Shown in pieces: positions 1-8,685 of a stretch of DNA of 64,000 nucleotides. The stretch's first letter is position 1, and each line of letters opens with the position of its first letter. The notes beneath the pieces were generated by a model. The model ran no database searches. It was not told where the DNA came from and saw nothing but the letters and a program-made list of their open reading frames with translations. The position numbers and the translations under genes are program-made. The stretch comes from Janthinobacterium sp. TB1-E2 (GTDB lineage: Bacteria; Pseudomonadota; Gammaproteobacteria; Burkholderiales; Burkholderiaceae_D): the NCBI RefSeq assembly GCF_036885605.1, contig NZ_CP142523.1:3658001-3722000 (forward strand), in the 5' to 3' direction.

Positions 1-1
1 G

Positions 2-934
2 GAAAACAGCATCCAGGCCAAGGCCGCCAACGACAGCCGCAAGGTCAATGCCCTGCTCGACTCGGTGGCGCGCGCGGCGCAAGGCGACCTGACCTGCAAT
101 ATCGTGCCCGAAGGCAGCGAACCGATCGATTTGCTGGCCGGCGGCATCAGCAAGATGATCGTCGACTTGCGCGGCGTGATCGGCAACGTGGTGTCGGCGG
201 CCAACGGCTTTGCCGACGCGTCGAACGCCATCGCCGAACGGGCCACGGGCGTCGCCGTGGGCACGCAGGCGCTGGGCGCCACGGTGGAAGAAATGAACGC
301 CTCCATCGACGGCCTGACGTTTTCCATCAATTCCATTGCGGAAAACACCTCGAATGCCGATTCCCTGGCGAAAGCCACGCAGCAGGAAGCGGAATCGGGT
401 GCGCGCGCCGTCGCCAAGTCGATCGAGGCGATGGACTTGATCAACCGCTCGTCGGAAGACATCGGCGAAATCGTCAAGGTCATCAGCGAGATCGCCAACC
501 AGACGAACATGCTGGCCTTCAACGCGGCCATCGAAGCGGCGCGCGCGGGCGAGCACGGCCTGGGCTTTTCCGTTGTCGCCGACGAGGTGCGCAAGCTGGC
601 CGAGCGCTCGTCGCAGGCGACCAAGGAAATTTCCAAGCTGATCAACGAATCCGTCAAGCGCGTGTCGACAGGCAGCGAAATTTCACGCCAGGCCAGCGAC
701 GCCTTCGACAAGATCGTCTCGGGCGTGGCGAAGACCACCTTGGCCATTTCCGACATCTCGAAGGCGGCCAACGAGCAACTGCTGACGGCGCGCGAAGTGT
801 CCACGGCCATCCAGTACATTGCCGAGGAAACGGAAAAGTCGGCCGCCAACTGCGACAGCATCGCCCGCTCGACCGATGGCTTGAACGAGCGCGCTGGCAG
901 CCTGAACCAGACCGTCTCCGGCTTCGTGGTGTAG
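2..934 (+). CDS. Methyl-accepting chemotaxis protein, C-terminal part (5' end outside window)
   Basis: This is the cytoplasmic signalling half of a chemoreceptor that controls a CheA-CheW complex. The frame is open from base 2, so the sensor and membrane part lie upstream of the window. The tail of a HAMP-like linker (around [13 protein letters not shown]) is followed by the coiled-coil MA domain. The highly conserved hairpin tip [20 protein letters not shown] is present, followed by [16 protein letters not shown]. The protein ends at FVV, with no CheR/CheB-tethering pentapeptide visible. It is the first visible gene of an operon with cheR (3 nt downstream), cheD and a CheW-type gene, so it is probably a dedicated receptor for this cluster. 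Family assignment is very secure; the ligand is unknown. Confidence 0.95.
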   Translation, partial: ENSIQAKAANDSRKVNALLDSVARAAQGDLTCNIVPEGSEPIDLLAGGISKMIVDLRGVIGNVVSAANGFADASNAIAERATGVAVGTQALGATVEEMNASIDGLTFSINSIAENTSNADSLAKATQQEAESGARAVAKSIEAMDLINRSSEDIGEIVKVISEIANQTNMLAFNAAIEAARAGEHGLGFSVVADEVRKLAERSSQATKEISKLINESVKRVSTGSEISRQASDAFDKIVSGVAKTTLAISDISKAANEQLLTAREVSTAIQYIAEETEKSAANCDSIARSTDGLNERAGSLNQTVSGFVV

Positions 935-937
935 GCG

Positions 938-1762
938 ATGAGCAACGCGGCCACCTTGACGCCCGAGGTGCTGACGACCCTGATCGCGCTGGTGCGCCAG
1001 CATACGGGCATCGCCATGACGGCGCGCAAGAGCGTCTTGCTGGAACGGCGCTTGCAGCCACGGCTGCAGGCGCTGTCCCTGCACAGCTACCAGGCTTACC
1101 TGGAGCGCGTGGCCAGCGACCGCGACGAGGTACCCCATTTCATCGACCTGGTCACCACCAACGACACCCTGTTCTTCCGCACGCCGCAGATCTGGGATTA
1201 CTTCCGCGACCGCTACCTGCCCGCCTGGGCCCGCGCGCATCCGGATGGCTGCCTGGCCATCTGGTCGGCGGCGGCGGCCAGCGGCGAGGAGCTGTATTCG
1301 ATCGCCATGCTGTGCGAGCAATTCAAGCTGCAAGCGCCGTCTTTCCGCTACCAGATCCTGGCCAGCGACATTTCGCAGCAGATCCTGGGCGCGGCGCGGG
1401 CCGGCCAGTACAGCGGGCGCTCCGTCGAGCGCATCCGCTTGTCGCACCCGGACTTGCTGCGCAAATATTTCACGCCAGCACCGTATGGCGTCAAGGTCAA
1501 CGAAGAACTGCGGCAACACGTCAGCTTTGCCCAGCATAATTTGCTGGAAGCATTGCGCCCGGCGCGGCAGTTCGACCTGGTATTCCTGCGCAATGTGCTC
1601 ATCTATTTCGACGCCGAGCACCAGGAAACCGTGCTGCGCCAAGCGCGCCTGAGCCTCAAGGATGAAGGCCGGCTGATCCTGGGCGAATCGGAAACCATCA
1701 CCCGCCTCGGCACCGGCTACCAATTCGAGTTTCCCATGATTTACAAGGCGGGTACCGCATGA
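938..1762 (+). CDS. cheR: CheR-type chemoreceptor glutamate methyltransferase
   Basis: This is a SAM-dependent O-methyltransferase that methylates glutamates on chemoreceptors during adaptation. The 274-aa length is normal for CheR. An N-terminal helical domain (about residues 5-75) is followed by the Rossmann catalytic domain, with the signature TNDTLFFRTPQIWDYF, the SAM-binding segment IWSAAAASGEELYSIAML (canonically GCSTGEEPYS; here SAAAASGEE) and FDLVFLRNVLIYFD. The ATG lies 3 nt after the receptor stop, and the stop overlaps the cheD start (ATGA), indicating translational coupling. No tetratricopeptide tail is seen. The SAM loop is slightly divergent but keeps the acidic GEE element. Confidence is high. 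Confidence 0.95.
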   Translation: MSNAATLTPEVLTTLIALVRQHTGIAMTARKSVLLERRLQPRLQALSLHSYQAYLERVASDRDEVPHFIDLVTTNDTLFFRTPQIWDYFRDRYLPAWARAHPDGCLAIWSAAAASGEELYSIAMLCEQFKLQAPSFRYQILASDISQQILGAARAGQYSGRSVERIRLSHPDLLRKYFTPAPYGVKVNEELRQHVSFAQHNLLEALRPARQFDLVFLRNVLIYFDAEHQETVLRQARLSLKDEGRLILGESETITRLGTGYQFEFPMIYKAGTA

Positions 1763-2283
1763 GCATCATCATCGATCATCGCCTGCCGCTGCACCATGTC
1801 GGCATGGGCCAACTGAGCGTGGGCACGCACGGCGAGCAGCTGCAAGCGTTGCTCGGCTCCTGCATCGGCATCGGCTTCATCTGGAAGAATGGCCCATGCT
1901 GCGGCCTGGCCCATTGTCTGTTGCCGGAAGCGCCCGGCGCCGATAGCGCCCTTGGCGCGCGCTATGTGAGCCAGGCCGTGCCTTCGCTGCTGCGCCTGAT
2001 GGGTGTGCGCCAGGCCGATTACCCCGACATTGACGTGGTGCTGGCGGGCGGCGCCAGCATGTTTGGTCCGCGCAACGGGCGGCTGCAGATAGGCCGGCAA
2101 AACGCGGAAGCGGCGCAAAAATACCTGGACCAGTGCGGCTTGCGCGTCAGCTTTTGCGCGCTGGGCGGCCGCCACGGGCGCCAGTTGCTGATCGATTGCG
2201 CCCGGCACAGCTACGCCGTCACCGATGTGGTGGCGCAACCTGAATTGATTCCACGCAAGGAAGGCGCATATGGATATGCATGA
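1759..2283 (+). CDS. cheD: CheD chemoreceptor glutamine deamidase
   Basis: CheD deamidates specific glutamines of chemoreceptors to glutamates and so sets methylation sites. The 174-aa protein contains the catalytic cysteine element LLGSCIGIGF, followed by the histidine in GLAHCLLPEA, as in the CheD Cys-His pair. The segment VVLAGGASMFG matches the conserved glycine-rich strand. The start overlaps the cheR stop by 4 nt, and the last 14 nt overlap the next gene, so the genes are tightly coupled. A CheC phosphatase, the usual partner in Bacillus, is not visible here. Family assignment is secure. Confidence 0.93.
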   Translation: MSIIIDHRLPLHHVGMGQLSVGTHGEQLQALLGSCIGIGFIWKNGPCCGLAHCLLPEAPGADSALGARYVSQAVPSLLRLMGVRQADYPDIDVVLAGGASMFGPRNGRLQIGRQNAEAAQKYLDQCGLRVSFCALGGRHGRQLLIDCARHSYAVTDVVAQPELIPRKEGAYGYA

Positions 2284-3793
2284 AGCGACGGGCTTGCAAG
2301 CGCAGGGCACAAGCGACACGGCCACCGAACTGTTCGGCTCCTTCCACCTGGGCGGCGATGAATTCGCCCTGCCCGCCAGCTGCATCCGCGAAGTGGTGAA
2401 CTACCCCGCGAAAGTCACCGCCCTGCCCCTGTCGCCCGCGTATCTGGAAGGCATGTTCACCTTGCGCGGCAGCGTCATCCCGGTGGTCAACCTGGGCCGC
2501 TTGTTCCGCGCCGATGCGCCGCGCGCCGTGGCCACGGACAAGATCGCCATTCTGGACTTCCAGCAAGTGCTGATCGGCATCGTCTTCCAGGATACGGGAG
2601 AAATCCTGCGCGTGCCCGCCAGCGCCCGCAGCGCCCTGCAATATGCGGCCGGCGACAGCCATGCCGTCATCGCCGGCACGATCCTGCTCGATGGCGGCGC
2701 GCGCCTGCTGCAGGTGCTCGACCCGCACGCCCTGCTGCGCATTGAAAACGTGCCCCATGTGCTGGCCCTGCAGGCAACGGGCGCCAAGCTGAGCACGGCC
2801 CGCTACCACGCGCAAAGCGAACGCCGCCAGTGCGTCAGCTTCCACGCGGCCGGCGCCACGTTTGCCTTCGAAATGCTGGCCATCCAGGAAATCATACGGG
2901 TGCCGGAACTGCACAGCTCCCTGCTGAATAGCGAGCTGTGCCTGGGGCGCATGCATTTCCGCGGCAGCCAGGTGGCCGTTGTCGACTTCGGCGCCCTGCT
3001 GCAGGCGCCCGCATCCGGCACGGCGGCGACTGGCGACCAGCGCGTCATCGTCGTGCGCCTCGAGGACACGACCGTGGGCTTCCTCGTCGACTCCGTCGAC
3101 AGCATCGTGCATTTCTTTGGCGACGAGGTCTTGCCGATTCCCCTGCTGAGCAAGGCGCGCGCCGCCATGTTCGCCGGCTGCATCACGAAAGAGGGGCTGG
3201 GCGACATCATTTTCCTCGACCACAAGGGCATCCTGTCGCAGGCCGAGATCGTCGAAATGCGCGACGGCCACGCGCGCCTGTATCCGGCCGAGACGGAAAC
3301 GGCGGCCGCCACGCACAAGGCGCAGCGCCGTGTCTACATCACGTTTACGGTGGAAACCCGCTTCGCCGTGGAAATCGGGCAAGTGCGCGAAATCATTGAT
3401 TTCAGCGGCGCCATCACGACGCCGCCGGGCATGCCGGCCTGCATGCGGGGCATGCTGAACCTGCGCCAGCAAATGATCAGCATCATCGACCTGCGCCAGC
3501 TTTACGCGATGCCGGCCTTGCCGGACGCCAGCGCCGGCAAGATTCTGATCGTGGAACGGGGCGCCGAGCGCTACGGTTTCCTCGTCGACCACGTCGACAA
3601 CATCATGACCATCTCCGACAGCCAGCGCTTTGCCGCACCGCAAATCATCCGCACGGGAGAACATGAGGACTTGCGCAGCGAAATGGATGAGATGATCGAT
3701 ATCGGCACGGACGCGCAGCGCCAGACCCTGTCCGTCTTCCAGTGCGACCATCTGCTGGAAAAGCTGGGGGCGGCGCTGCCGCAGGCGGCATAG
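2270..3793 (+). CDS. Triple CheW-domain coupling protein
   Basis: The 507-aa protein is made of three consecutive CheW-like SH3-type domains. Domain 1 (about residues 22-160) begins GSFHLGGDEFALP, domain 2 (about 183-325) begins CVSFHAAGATFAFEMLA, and domain 3 (about 350-490) begins VYITFTVETRFAVEIGQV. Each domain carries the LxIREVxxxP-like strand and the GMxxLRGxxIPVVDL-like signature, for example GMFTLRGSVIPVVNL and GMLNLRQQMISIIDL. CheW domains link receptors to CheA, so a three-domain chain probably acts as a multivalent scaffold in this array. No receiver or kinase domain is attached. The start is taken at the ATG overlapping cheD. It converges on the next gene with only 2 nt between stops. 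No cheA or cheB is seen downstream. Confidence 0.9.
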   Translation: MDMHEATGLQAQGTSDTATELFGSFHLGGDEFALPASCIREVVNYPAKVTALPLSPAYLEGMFTLRGSVIPVVNLGRLFRADAPRAVATDKIAILDFQQVLIGIVFQDTGEILRVPASARSALQYAAGDSHAVIAGTILLDGGARLLQVLDPHALLRIENVPHVLALQATGAKLSTARYHAQSERRQCVSFHAAGATFAFEMLAIQEIIRVPELHSSLLNSELCLGRMHFRGSQVAVVDFGALLQAPASGTAATGDQRVIVVRLEDTTVGFLVDSVDSIVHFFGDEVLPIPLLSKARAAMFAGCITKEGLGDIIFLDHKGILSQAEIVEMRDGHARLYPAETETAAATHKAQRRVYITFTVETRFAVEIGQVREIIDFSGAITTPPGMPACMRGMLNLRQQMISIIDLRQLYAMPALPDASAGKILIVERGAERYGFLVDHVDNIMTISDSQRFAAPQIIRTGEHEDLRSEMDEMIDIGTDAQRQTLSVFQCDHLLEKLGAALPQAA

Positions 3794-3795
3794 CG

Positions 3796-5448
3796 CTACA
3801 TGCCGGGCAGCTGGTGCCCCTTGAACTGCTCGCGCAGCTTGTTTTTCTGGATCTTGCCCGTCGCGCCCATGGGCAAGGCGTCGATAAACAGCACGTCGTC
3901 GGGCGTCCACCACTTGGCGATCTTGCCTTCAAAAAATTGCAATAACGCTTCGCGCGTGACCGTCATGCCGGGGCGCAGCACGACGACGAGCACGGGGCGC
4001 TCGTCCCATTTCGGGTGGAATACGCCGATACAGGCCGCCTGCAGCACGGCCGGGTGCGCCATGGCCAGGTTTTCCAGGTCGATGGTGCCGATCCACTCGC
4101 CACCCGACTTGATCACGTCCTTGCTGCGGTCCGTGATCTGCATGTAGCCGTCCGTGTCGATGGTGGCCACGTCGCCCGTGGGGAACCAGCCATCCTGCAA
4201 TACGTCGCCGCCCTCGTTCTTGTAATACGACGAGATGATCCACGGCCCCTTCACCAGCAGGTGGCCATACGCCACGCCATCCCACGGCAATTCCTTGCCA
4301 TCGTCGTCGACGATCTTCATGTCCACGCCGTAGATCGCATGGCCCTGCTTTTGCAGGATCTTGCGCTGCTCGTCCTTCGGCAAGTCCAGGTGCTTGGTCT
4401 GCAAGCCGCCGGCCGTGCCCAGCGGCGACATTTCCGTCATGCCCCAGGCGTGGATGACTTCCACGTCGAACTTGTCGATCAGGGTATCCATCATGGCTGG
4501 CGGACACGCCGCGCCGCCGATCACGGTGCGGCGGAAGGTGGAAAATTGCAGATTATTCTGCAAGGCGTGATTCAGCAAGCCCAGCCAGACGGTGGGCACG
4601 CCAGCCGAGAACGTCACTTTTTCCGCCTCGAACAATTCGTACAGCGACTTGCCGTCCAGTGCCGCGCCGGGAAACACCATGCGCGCGCCGGACAGGGGCA
4701 CCGAATACGGCAAGCCCCAGGCATTCACGTGGAACATGGGCACGACGGGCAGCACGGTGTCCGAAGCGCGCACGTTCAGGGCGCTGGGCATGGCTGACGC
4801 GTACGCGTGCAGCACGGTCGAGCGGTGCGAATACAGGGCGCCCTTGGGGTTGCCCGTCGTGCCCGACGTGTAGCACAGGGTGGCGGCCGAATTCTCGTCG
4901 AACAGGGGCCACGTGTAGTCGTCGGAATGCGTGGCGATCAAGTCTTCATAGCACAGCAGATCGGGGATCGTGCTGGTGGCAGGCATGCGTTCGCGGTCGC
5001 ACATCAGCACGAAATGGCGGACGAAGGTGCAGTCGGCGGCGATCTTTTCCACCACGGGGAGGAAAGTCAAATCGAACAGCAAGACCTGGTCTTCCGCATG
5101 ATTGGAAATGTAGGCGATCTGGTCGGGAAACAGGCGCGGATTGATCGTGTGCAGCACGGCACCCGAGCCGGACACGGCATAGTACGCTTCCAGGTGGCGG
5201 TAGCCATTCCAGGCCAGGGTGGCGACGCGGTCGCCCATGCCGACACCGAGGCCGTGCAAGGCGTTCGCCAGCCGGCGCGCGCGCTGGTGGCAATCGCGGT
5301 AGGTGTAGCGGTGCATATCGCCTTCCACCCGCCGCGAAATGATTTCGCTGCCCCCATAATGACGCGCTGCAAACTCGATAATGCTGGAAATCAGCAGGGG
5401 CTGATTCATCATCTGGCCCATCACTGGACTCAAGGGGAATGCCGACAT
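3796..5448 (-). CDS. Acyl-CoA synthetase (medium/long-chain fatty acid-CoA ligase, AMP-forming)
   Basis: This member of the ANL superfamily adenylates a fatty acid and transfers it to CoA. The 550-aa protein has the AMP-binding P-loop YTSGTTGNPKGALYSHRS, the adenine motif HAWGMTEMSPLGT, the hinge segment TDRSKDVIKSGGEWI and the C-terminal catalytic lysine region PMGATGKIQKNKLREQF. The SGGEWI-DLEN pattern is typical of AlkK-like medium-chain and FadD-related ligases. The ATG is preceded by AGGAGA at good spacing. It stands alone, convergent with the chemotaxis operon and divergent from selO. Exact chain-length preference cannot be read from sequence. Confidence 0.9.
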   Translation of the reverse strand: MSAFPLSPVMGQMMNQPLLISSIIEFAARHYGGSEIISRRVEGDMHRYTYRDCHQRARRLANALHGLGVGMGDRVATLAWNGYRHLEAYYAVSGSGAVLHTINPRLFPDQIAYISNHAEDQVLLFDLTFLPVVEKIAADCTFVRHFVLMCDRERMPATSTIPDLLCYEDLIATHSDDYTWPLFDENSAATLCYTSGTTGNPKGALYSHRSTVLHAYASAMPSALNVRASDTVLPVVPMFHVNAWGLPYSVPLSGARMVFPGAALDGKSLYELFEAEKVTFSAGVPTVWLGLLNHALQNNLQFSTFRRTVIGGAACPPAMMDTLIDKFDVEVIHAWGMTEMSPLGTAGGLQTKHLDLPKDEQRKILQKQGHAIYGVDMKIVDDDGKELPWDGVAYGHLLVKGPWIISSYYKNEGGDVLQDGWFPTGDVATIDTDGYMQITDRSKDVIKSGGEWIGTIDLENLAMAHPAVLQAACIGVFHPKWDERPVLVVVLRPGMTVTREALLQFFEGKIAKWWTPDDVLFIDALPMGATGKIQKNKLREQFKGHQLPGM

Positions 5449-5577
5449 CGTGTCTCCTGGGTTGGATACTCGGTTATTGTTGGAATTTAAAGATTTTCCC
5501 TAGTTTCGTACGGTCGTGCGGAAATCGTCAACGCATTTCGATATTGCGATGCAGCATGGAATTTTCGGTTCCGTTTT

Positions 5578-7152
5578 TTGCCGTGCGGATACCCACTACG
5601 ACGCCCGCCACGCGCCTTGGCGCTGTGCGGTAAAATCGCATTCCAGGCTGGCGCACCGTGCCAGTCCATCTTACTGACTGGAATTGCCATCACCGCTCAT
5701 ACCTTACCACTGGATAACGCCTTTGCGGCCTTGCCGCCCGCGTTCTATACGCGCTTGATGCCCACGCCCCTGCCCGCCCCGTACTTCGTGGCCGCCAGCG
5801 CGCCAGCCGCGGCCCTCATCGGTCTCGATGCGGCGCGCCTGGCCGAGCCCGATTACGTAGCGCTGCTGAGCGGCAATGCCGTGGCCGAGCGCTCGATGCC
5901 CCTGTCGGCCGTGTATTCGGGCCACCAGTTCGGCGTCTGGGCCGGTCAGCTCGGCGATGGCCGCGCCATCTTGCTGGGCGATATCGCCACGGCTGATGGC
6001 CCGATGGAACTGCAGCTGAAAGGCGCCGGCGCCACGCCGTATTCGCGCATGGGGGATGGCCGTGCCGTGCTGCGCTCGTCCATCCGCGAATTCCTGTGCT
6101 CGGAAGCCATGGCGGCGCTGGGCATACCCACGTCGCGCGCGCTGTCCATCATGGGTTCGCAGCAAGGCATCATGCGCGAAACAGTCGAGACGGCCGCCGT
6201 CGTCACGCGCATGGCGCCCAGTTTCGTGCGCTTCGGCTCGTTCGAACACTGGTTTTACCGCAAGCAGCCGGACGAGCTGAAAATCCTGGCCGATTACGTC
6301 ATCGACAGCTTCTACCCCCACTTGCGCGCTGCATCAAATCCATATCAAGCCTTGCTGGCCGAAGTGTGCGTGCGCACGGCGCACATGATTGCGCAGTGGC
6401 AAGCCGTTGGCTTCATGCATGGCGTGATGAATACGGACAATATGTCGATCCTGGGCCTGACCCTCGATTACGGTCCCTTCGGCTTCATGGAAGCGTTTGA
6501 CGCCGAGCACATCTGCAACCATACGGACCAGCAAGGCCGCTATTCCTACGCCAACCAGCCGCAGGTGGGTCACTGGAACTGCTATGCGCTGGGCCAGGCG
6601 CTGCTGCCATTGATCGGCGAAGTGGCATTGGCGCAGGCGGCGCTGGACAGCTACCAGCCCGCTTTTGCGGAGAAGATGAATGCCCTGCTGCGCGCCAAGC
6701 TGGGCTTGCAAACGAGCCAGGACGACGATACGCAGCTGTTCGACAGCATGTTTGCGCTGATGCAAGCCAATCACGTGGATTTCACGAACTTCTTCCGTGC
6801 CCTGTCGACACTGCAGGTGGCCGCGCCCGAGCACGACACCGTGCTGCGCGACATGTTCATCGACCGCCCCGCCTTCGATACGTGGGCGGCACAATACCGC
6901 GCGCGTCTGCGGCAGGAGCACAGCGTCGATGCCGAGCGGCAAGCGGCCATGAACCAGGTCAACCCGAAATACGTGCTGCGCAACTACCTGGCGCAAGTGG
7001 CCATCGAAAAAGCCCAGCAGCAGGATTACACGGAAGTGGCGACATTGCTGGAAGTTTTGCAAAAGCCATTTGACGAACAGCCCGAACACCAGCACTATGC
7101 GGCCCTGCCGCCCGACTGGGCCAGCCACCTTGAAGTCAGTTGCTCATCCTGA
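5578..7152 (+). CDS. selO: SelO/YdiU protein adenylyltransferase (start uncertain)
   Basis: This is a pseudokinase-fold enzyme that transfers AMP to proteins during redox stress. It contains YSGHQFGVWAGQLGDGRA, the lysine strand MELQLKGAGATPYSRMGDGR and the catalytic-loop equivalent HGVMNTDNMSILGLTLDYGPFGF, all diagnostic for SelO. Family similarity starts only at about 5695 (TLPLDNAFAALP). The listed start is a TTG giving a 40-residue unconserved lead. A TAAAAT -10-like box at 5631-5636 lies inside that lead, so a start further down (ATT at 5683, or CTG at 5674) may be the real one; no in-frame ATG or GTG exists there. msrB follows after 9 nt, a sensible pairing because both deal with oxidised proteins. 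Confidence 0.9.
   Translation: MPCGYPLRRPPRALALCGKIAFQAGAPCQSILLTGIAITAHTLPLDNAFAALPPAFYTRLMPTPLPAPYFVAASAPAAALIGLDAARLAEPDYVALLSGNAVAERSMPLSAVYSGHQFGVWAGQLGDGRAILLGDIATADGPMELQLKGAGATPYSRMGDGRAVLRSSIREFLCSEAMAALGIPTSRALSIMGSQQGIMRETVETAAVVTRMAPSFVRFGSFEHWFYRKQPDELKILADYVIDSFYPHLRAASNPYQALLAEVCVRTAHMIAQWQAVGFMHGVMNTDNMSILGLTLDYGPFGFMEAFDAEHICNHTDQQGRYSYANQPQVGHWNCYALGQALLPLIGEVALAQAALDSYQPAFAEKMNALLRAKLGLQTSQDDDTQLFDSMFALMQANHVDFTNFFRALSTLQVAAPEHDTVLRDMFIDRPAFDTWAAQYRARLRQEHSVDAERQAAMNQVNPKYVLRNYLAQVAIEKAQQQDYTEVATLLEVLQKPFDEQPEHQHYAALPPDWASHLEVSCSS
5631..5636 (+). promoter_or_regulatory. Candidate -10 element for selO-msrB
   Basis: A TAAAAT hexamer in the context GGTAAAATCGC. The same context recurs upstream of uppP (27177) and mntP (28075) in this window, suggesting a common promoter form. 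No strong -35 was identified. It bears on the selO start choice. Confidence 0.4.
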
Positions 7153-7161
7153 GGAGTCATT

Positions 7162-7563
7162 ATGACCACGAATAAAGTCAAGAAAACCGACGCCGAATGG
7201 CGCGCCATGCTCGATTCGATGCAATACGAAGTTACGCGCCACGCGGCTACGGAACGGGCCTTCACGGGCAAGTTCTGGGACCACCATGAACACGGCGTCT
7301 ACACCTGCGTCTGCTGCAACACGCCCCTGTTCGCTTCGGACACCAAGTTCGACTCGGGCTGCGGCTGGCCCAGCTATTTCCAGGCACTCGACCCGGCCAA
7401 CGTGACGGAAATCGTCGACCGCAGCCACGGCATGGTGCGCACGGAAATCGTCTGCGCCGTCTGCGACGCCCACCTGGGCCACGTCTTCCCGGACGGCCCG
7501 CCGCCGACCGGCTTGCGTTATTGCATCAATTCGGCATCGCTGCGCTTCGATCCGCAACCGTGA
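7162..7563 (+). CDS. msrB: Peptide-methionine (R)-S-oxide reductase MsrB
   Basis: MsrB reduces methionine-R-sulfoxide in proteins. At 133 aa it has the standard length. Both zinc-binding CxxC pairs are present (CVCCNTPLF and [12 protein letters not shown]), as are the substrate-binding GCGWPSYF and the C-terminal catalytic cysteine in [16 protein letters not shown] ribosome-binding site precedes the ATG. It sits 9 nt downstream of selO, probably as one transcript for repair or signalling under oxidative stress. Secure assignment. Confidence 0.96.
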   Translation: MTTNKVKKTDAEWRAMLDSMQYEVTRHAATERAFTGKFWDHHEHGVYTCVCCNTPLFASDTKFDSGCGWPSYFQALDPANVTEIVDRSHGMVRTEIVCAVCDAHLGHVFPDGPPPTGLRYCINSASLRFDPQP

Positions 7564-7643
7564 AACACTGGAATGGCGGGCGGGCATCTTGCTCCTAAGC
7601 CATTCCTAAGATGAATGTAACAAGACCCGTGTAAAGTCTCGCC

Positions 7644-8273
7644 ATGAAATTTCTATTCGACCTATTCCCCCTGATCGCCTTCTTCGCCGCCTTCAAGCTG
7701 GGCGGCATGTATGAAGCGGCCACGCACGATTTCGTGCAGCAATATTTGTCCGGCTTCGTGTCAGGCGGCTTGATCAAGGCCGACCAGGCGCCGTGGATAC
7801 TTGCCACCCTCGTCGGCATCGTCGCCACCGCCTGCCAGGTCAGCTATCTGCTGCTGCGCGGGCGCAAGGTGGACGGCATGCTGTGGCTGTCGCTGTTCAT
7901 CTTTGTCGTGTTCGGTGGCGCCAGCATTTATCTGCATGACGATTTCTTCCTGAAATGGAAGCCGACCCTGATCTACTGGCTGTCCGGCCTGGCCCTCTTG
8001 ATCGCCCACGTGGGTTTCAAGAAAAACCTGATCCGCAAGACCATGGAAGCGCAAGTGCAATTGCCTGATGCCGTATGGAACCAGTTGCTGGCCGCATGGA
8101 TCATCTTCTTTGGCGCCATCGGCGCACTGAACCTGTTCGTCGCCTTCGTGCTGTACAAGGGAGACATGGCCGCCTGGGTCAGCTTCAAGGCGTTTGGCGC
8201 GACGGGCATCTTCTTTGCCTTTATCGTGGCGCAAACCCTGTTCCTGGCCAAACATATCAAGGAAGACGCATGA
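7644..8273 (+). CDS. yciB: YciB/IspZ-type inner-membrane septation protein
   Basis: A polytopic membrane protein of 209 aa of the YciB (intracellular septation protein A) family, implicated in cell-envelope integrity and division. It opens with the family signature MKFLFDLFPLIAFFAAFK and carries about five to six hydrophobic segments. The motifs KPTLIYWLSGLALL and NLFVAFVLYKGDMAAWVSFK match the family. The stop overlaps the bolA start by 4 nt, a common yciB-bolA-peptidylprolyl isomerase order in betaproteobacteria. Biochemical function of the family is not settled. Confidence 0.93.
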   Translation: MKFLFDLFPLIAFFAAFKLGGMYEAATHDFVQQYLSGFVSGGLIKADQAPWILATLVGIVATACQVSYLLLRGRKVDGMLWLSLFIFVVFGGASIYLHDDFFLKWKPTLIYWLSGLALLIAHVGFKKNLIRKTMEAQVQLPDAVWNQLLAAWIIFFGAIGALNLFVAFVLYKGDMAAWVSFKAFGATGIFFAFIVAQTLFLAKHIKEDA

Positions 8274-8572
8274 TGAACTCCACCACTGAAAACACCGCGC
8301 CGGAAACGCGCATGCAGCGCATTCGTACCCGCCTGGAAACGGCACTTTCCCCTCTGGAATGTGTGCTGGAAGATGACTCGGCGCGCCACCGGGGCCATGC
8401 GGGCGCCGCCTCGGGCGGAGGCCATTACAATCTACGCATAATTTCTAGTCAATTTGAAGGGCTCAGGCTCGTCATGCGCCATCGACTGGTGTATGATTCC
8501 GTGCACGATATGATGCATAATGAGATACATGCATTGGCGATTGTGGCCCTGGCGCCGTCCGAAGTAGTGTAA
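8270..8572 (+). CDS. bolA: BolA family protein
   Basis: A small (about 100 aa) BolA-like protein. Family members partner with monothiol glutaredoxins in iron-sulfur handling and affect morphology. The characteristic segments are TRLETALSPLECVLEDDSARHRGH, seen here in two blocks (TRLETALSPLECVLEDDSAR and GHAGAASGGGHYNLRIIS), and RHRLVYDSVHDMM ahead of the C-terminal helix IHALAIVALAP. The start is the ATG overlapping the yciB stop (ATGATG, so the start could be one codon later). Translational coupling with yciB is likely. Confidence 0.93.
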   Translation: MMNSTTENTAPETRMQRIRTRLETALSPLECVLEDDSARHRGHAGAASGGGHYNLRIISSQFEGLRLVMRHRLVYDSVHDMMHNEIHALAIVALAPSEVV

Positions 8573-8685
8573 GGACGGCGTTTTTGGCGTACCGGGGCAA
8601 CTTGGTATGCCGTTTGCCGCAAGCGCCATGCACGCGTTTTCTTCCCATGCGTTTTTTACGAAACTTTCCCTAACAGGATTTAATA

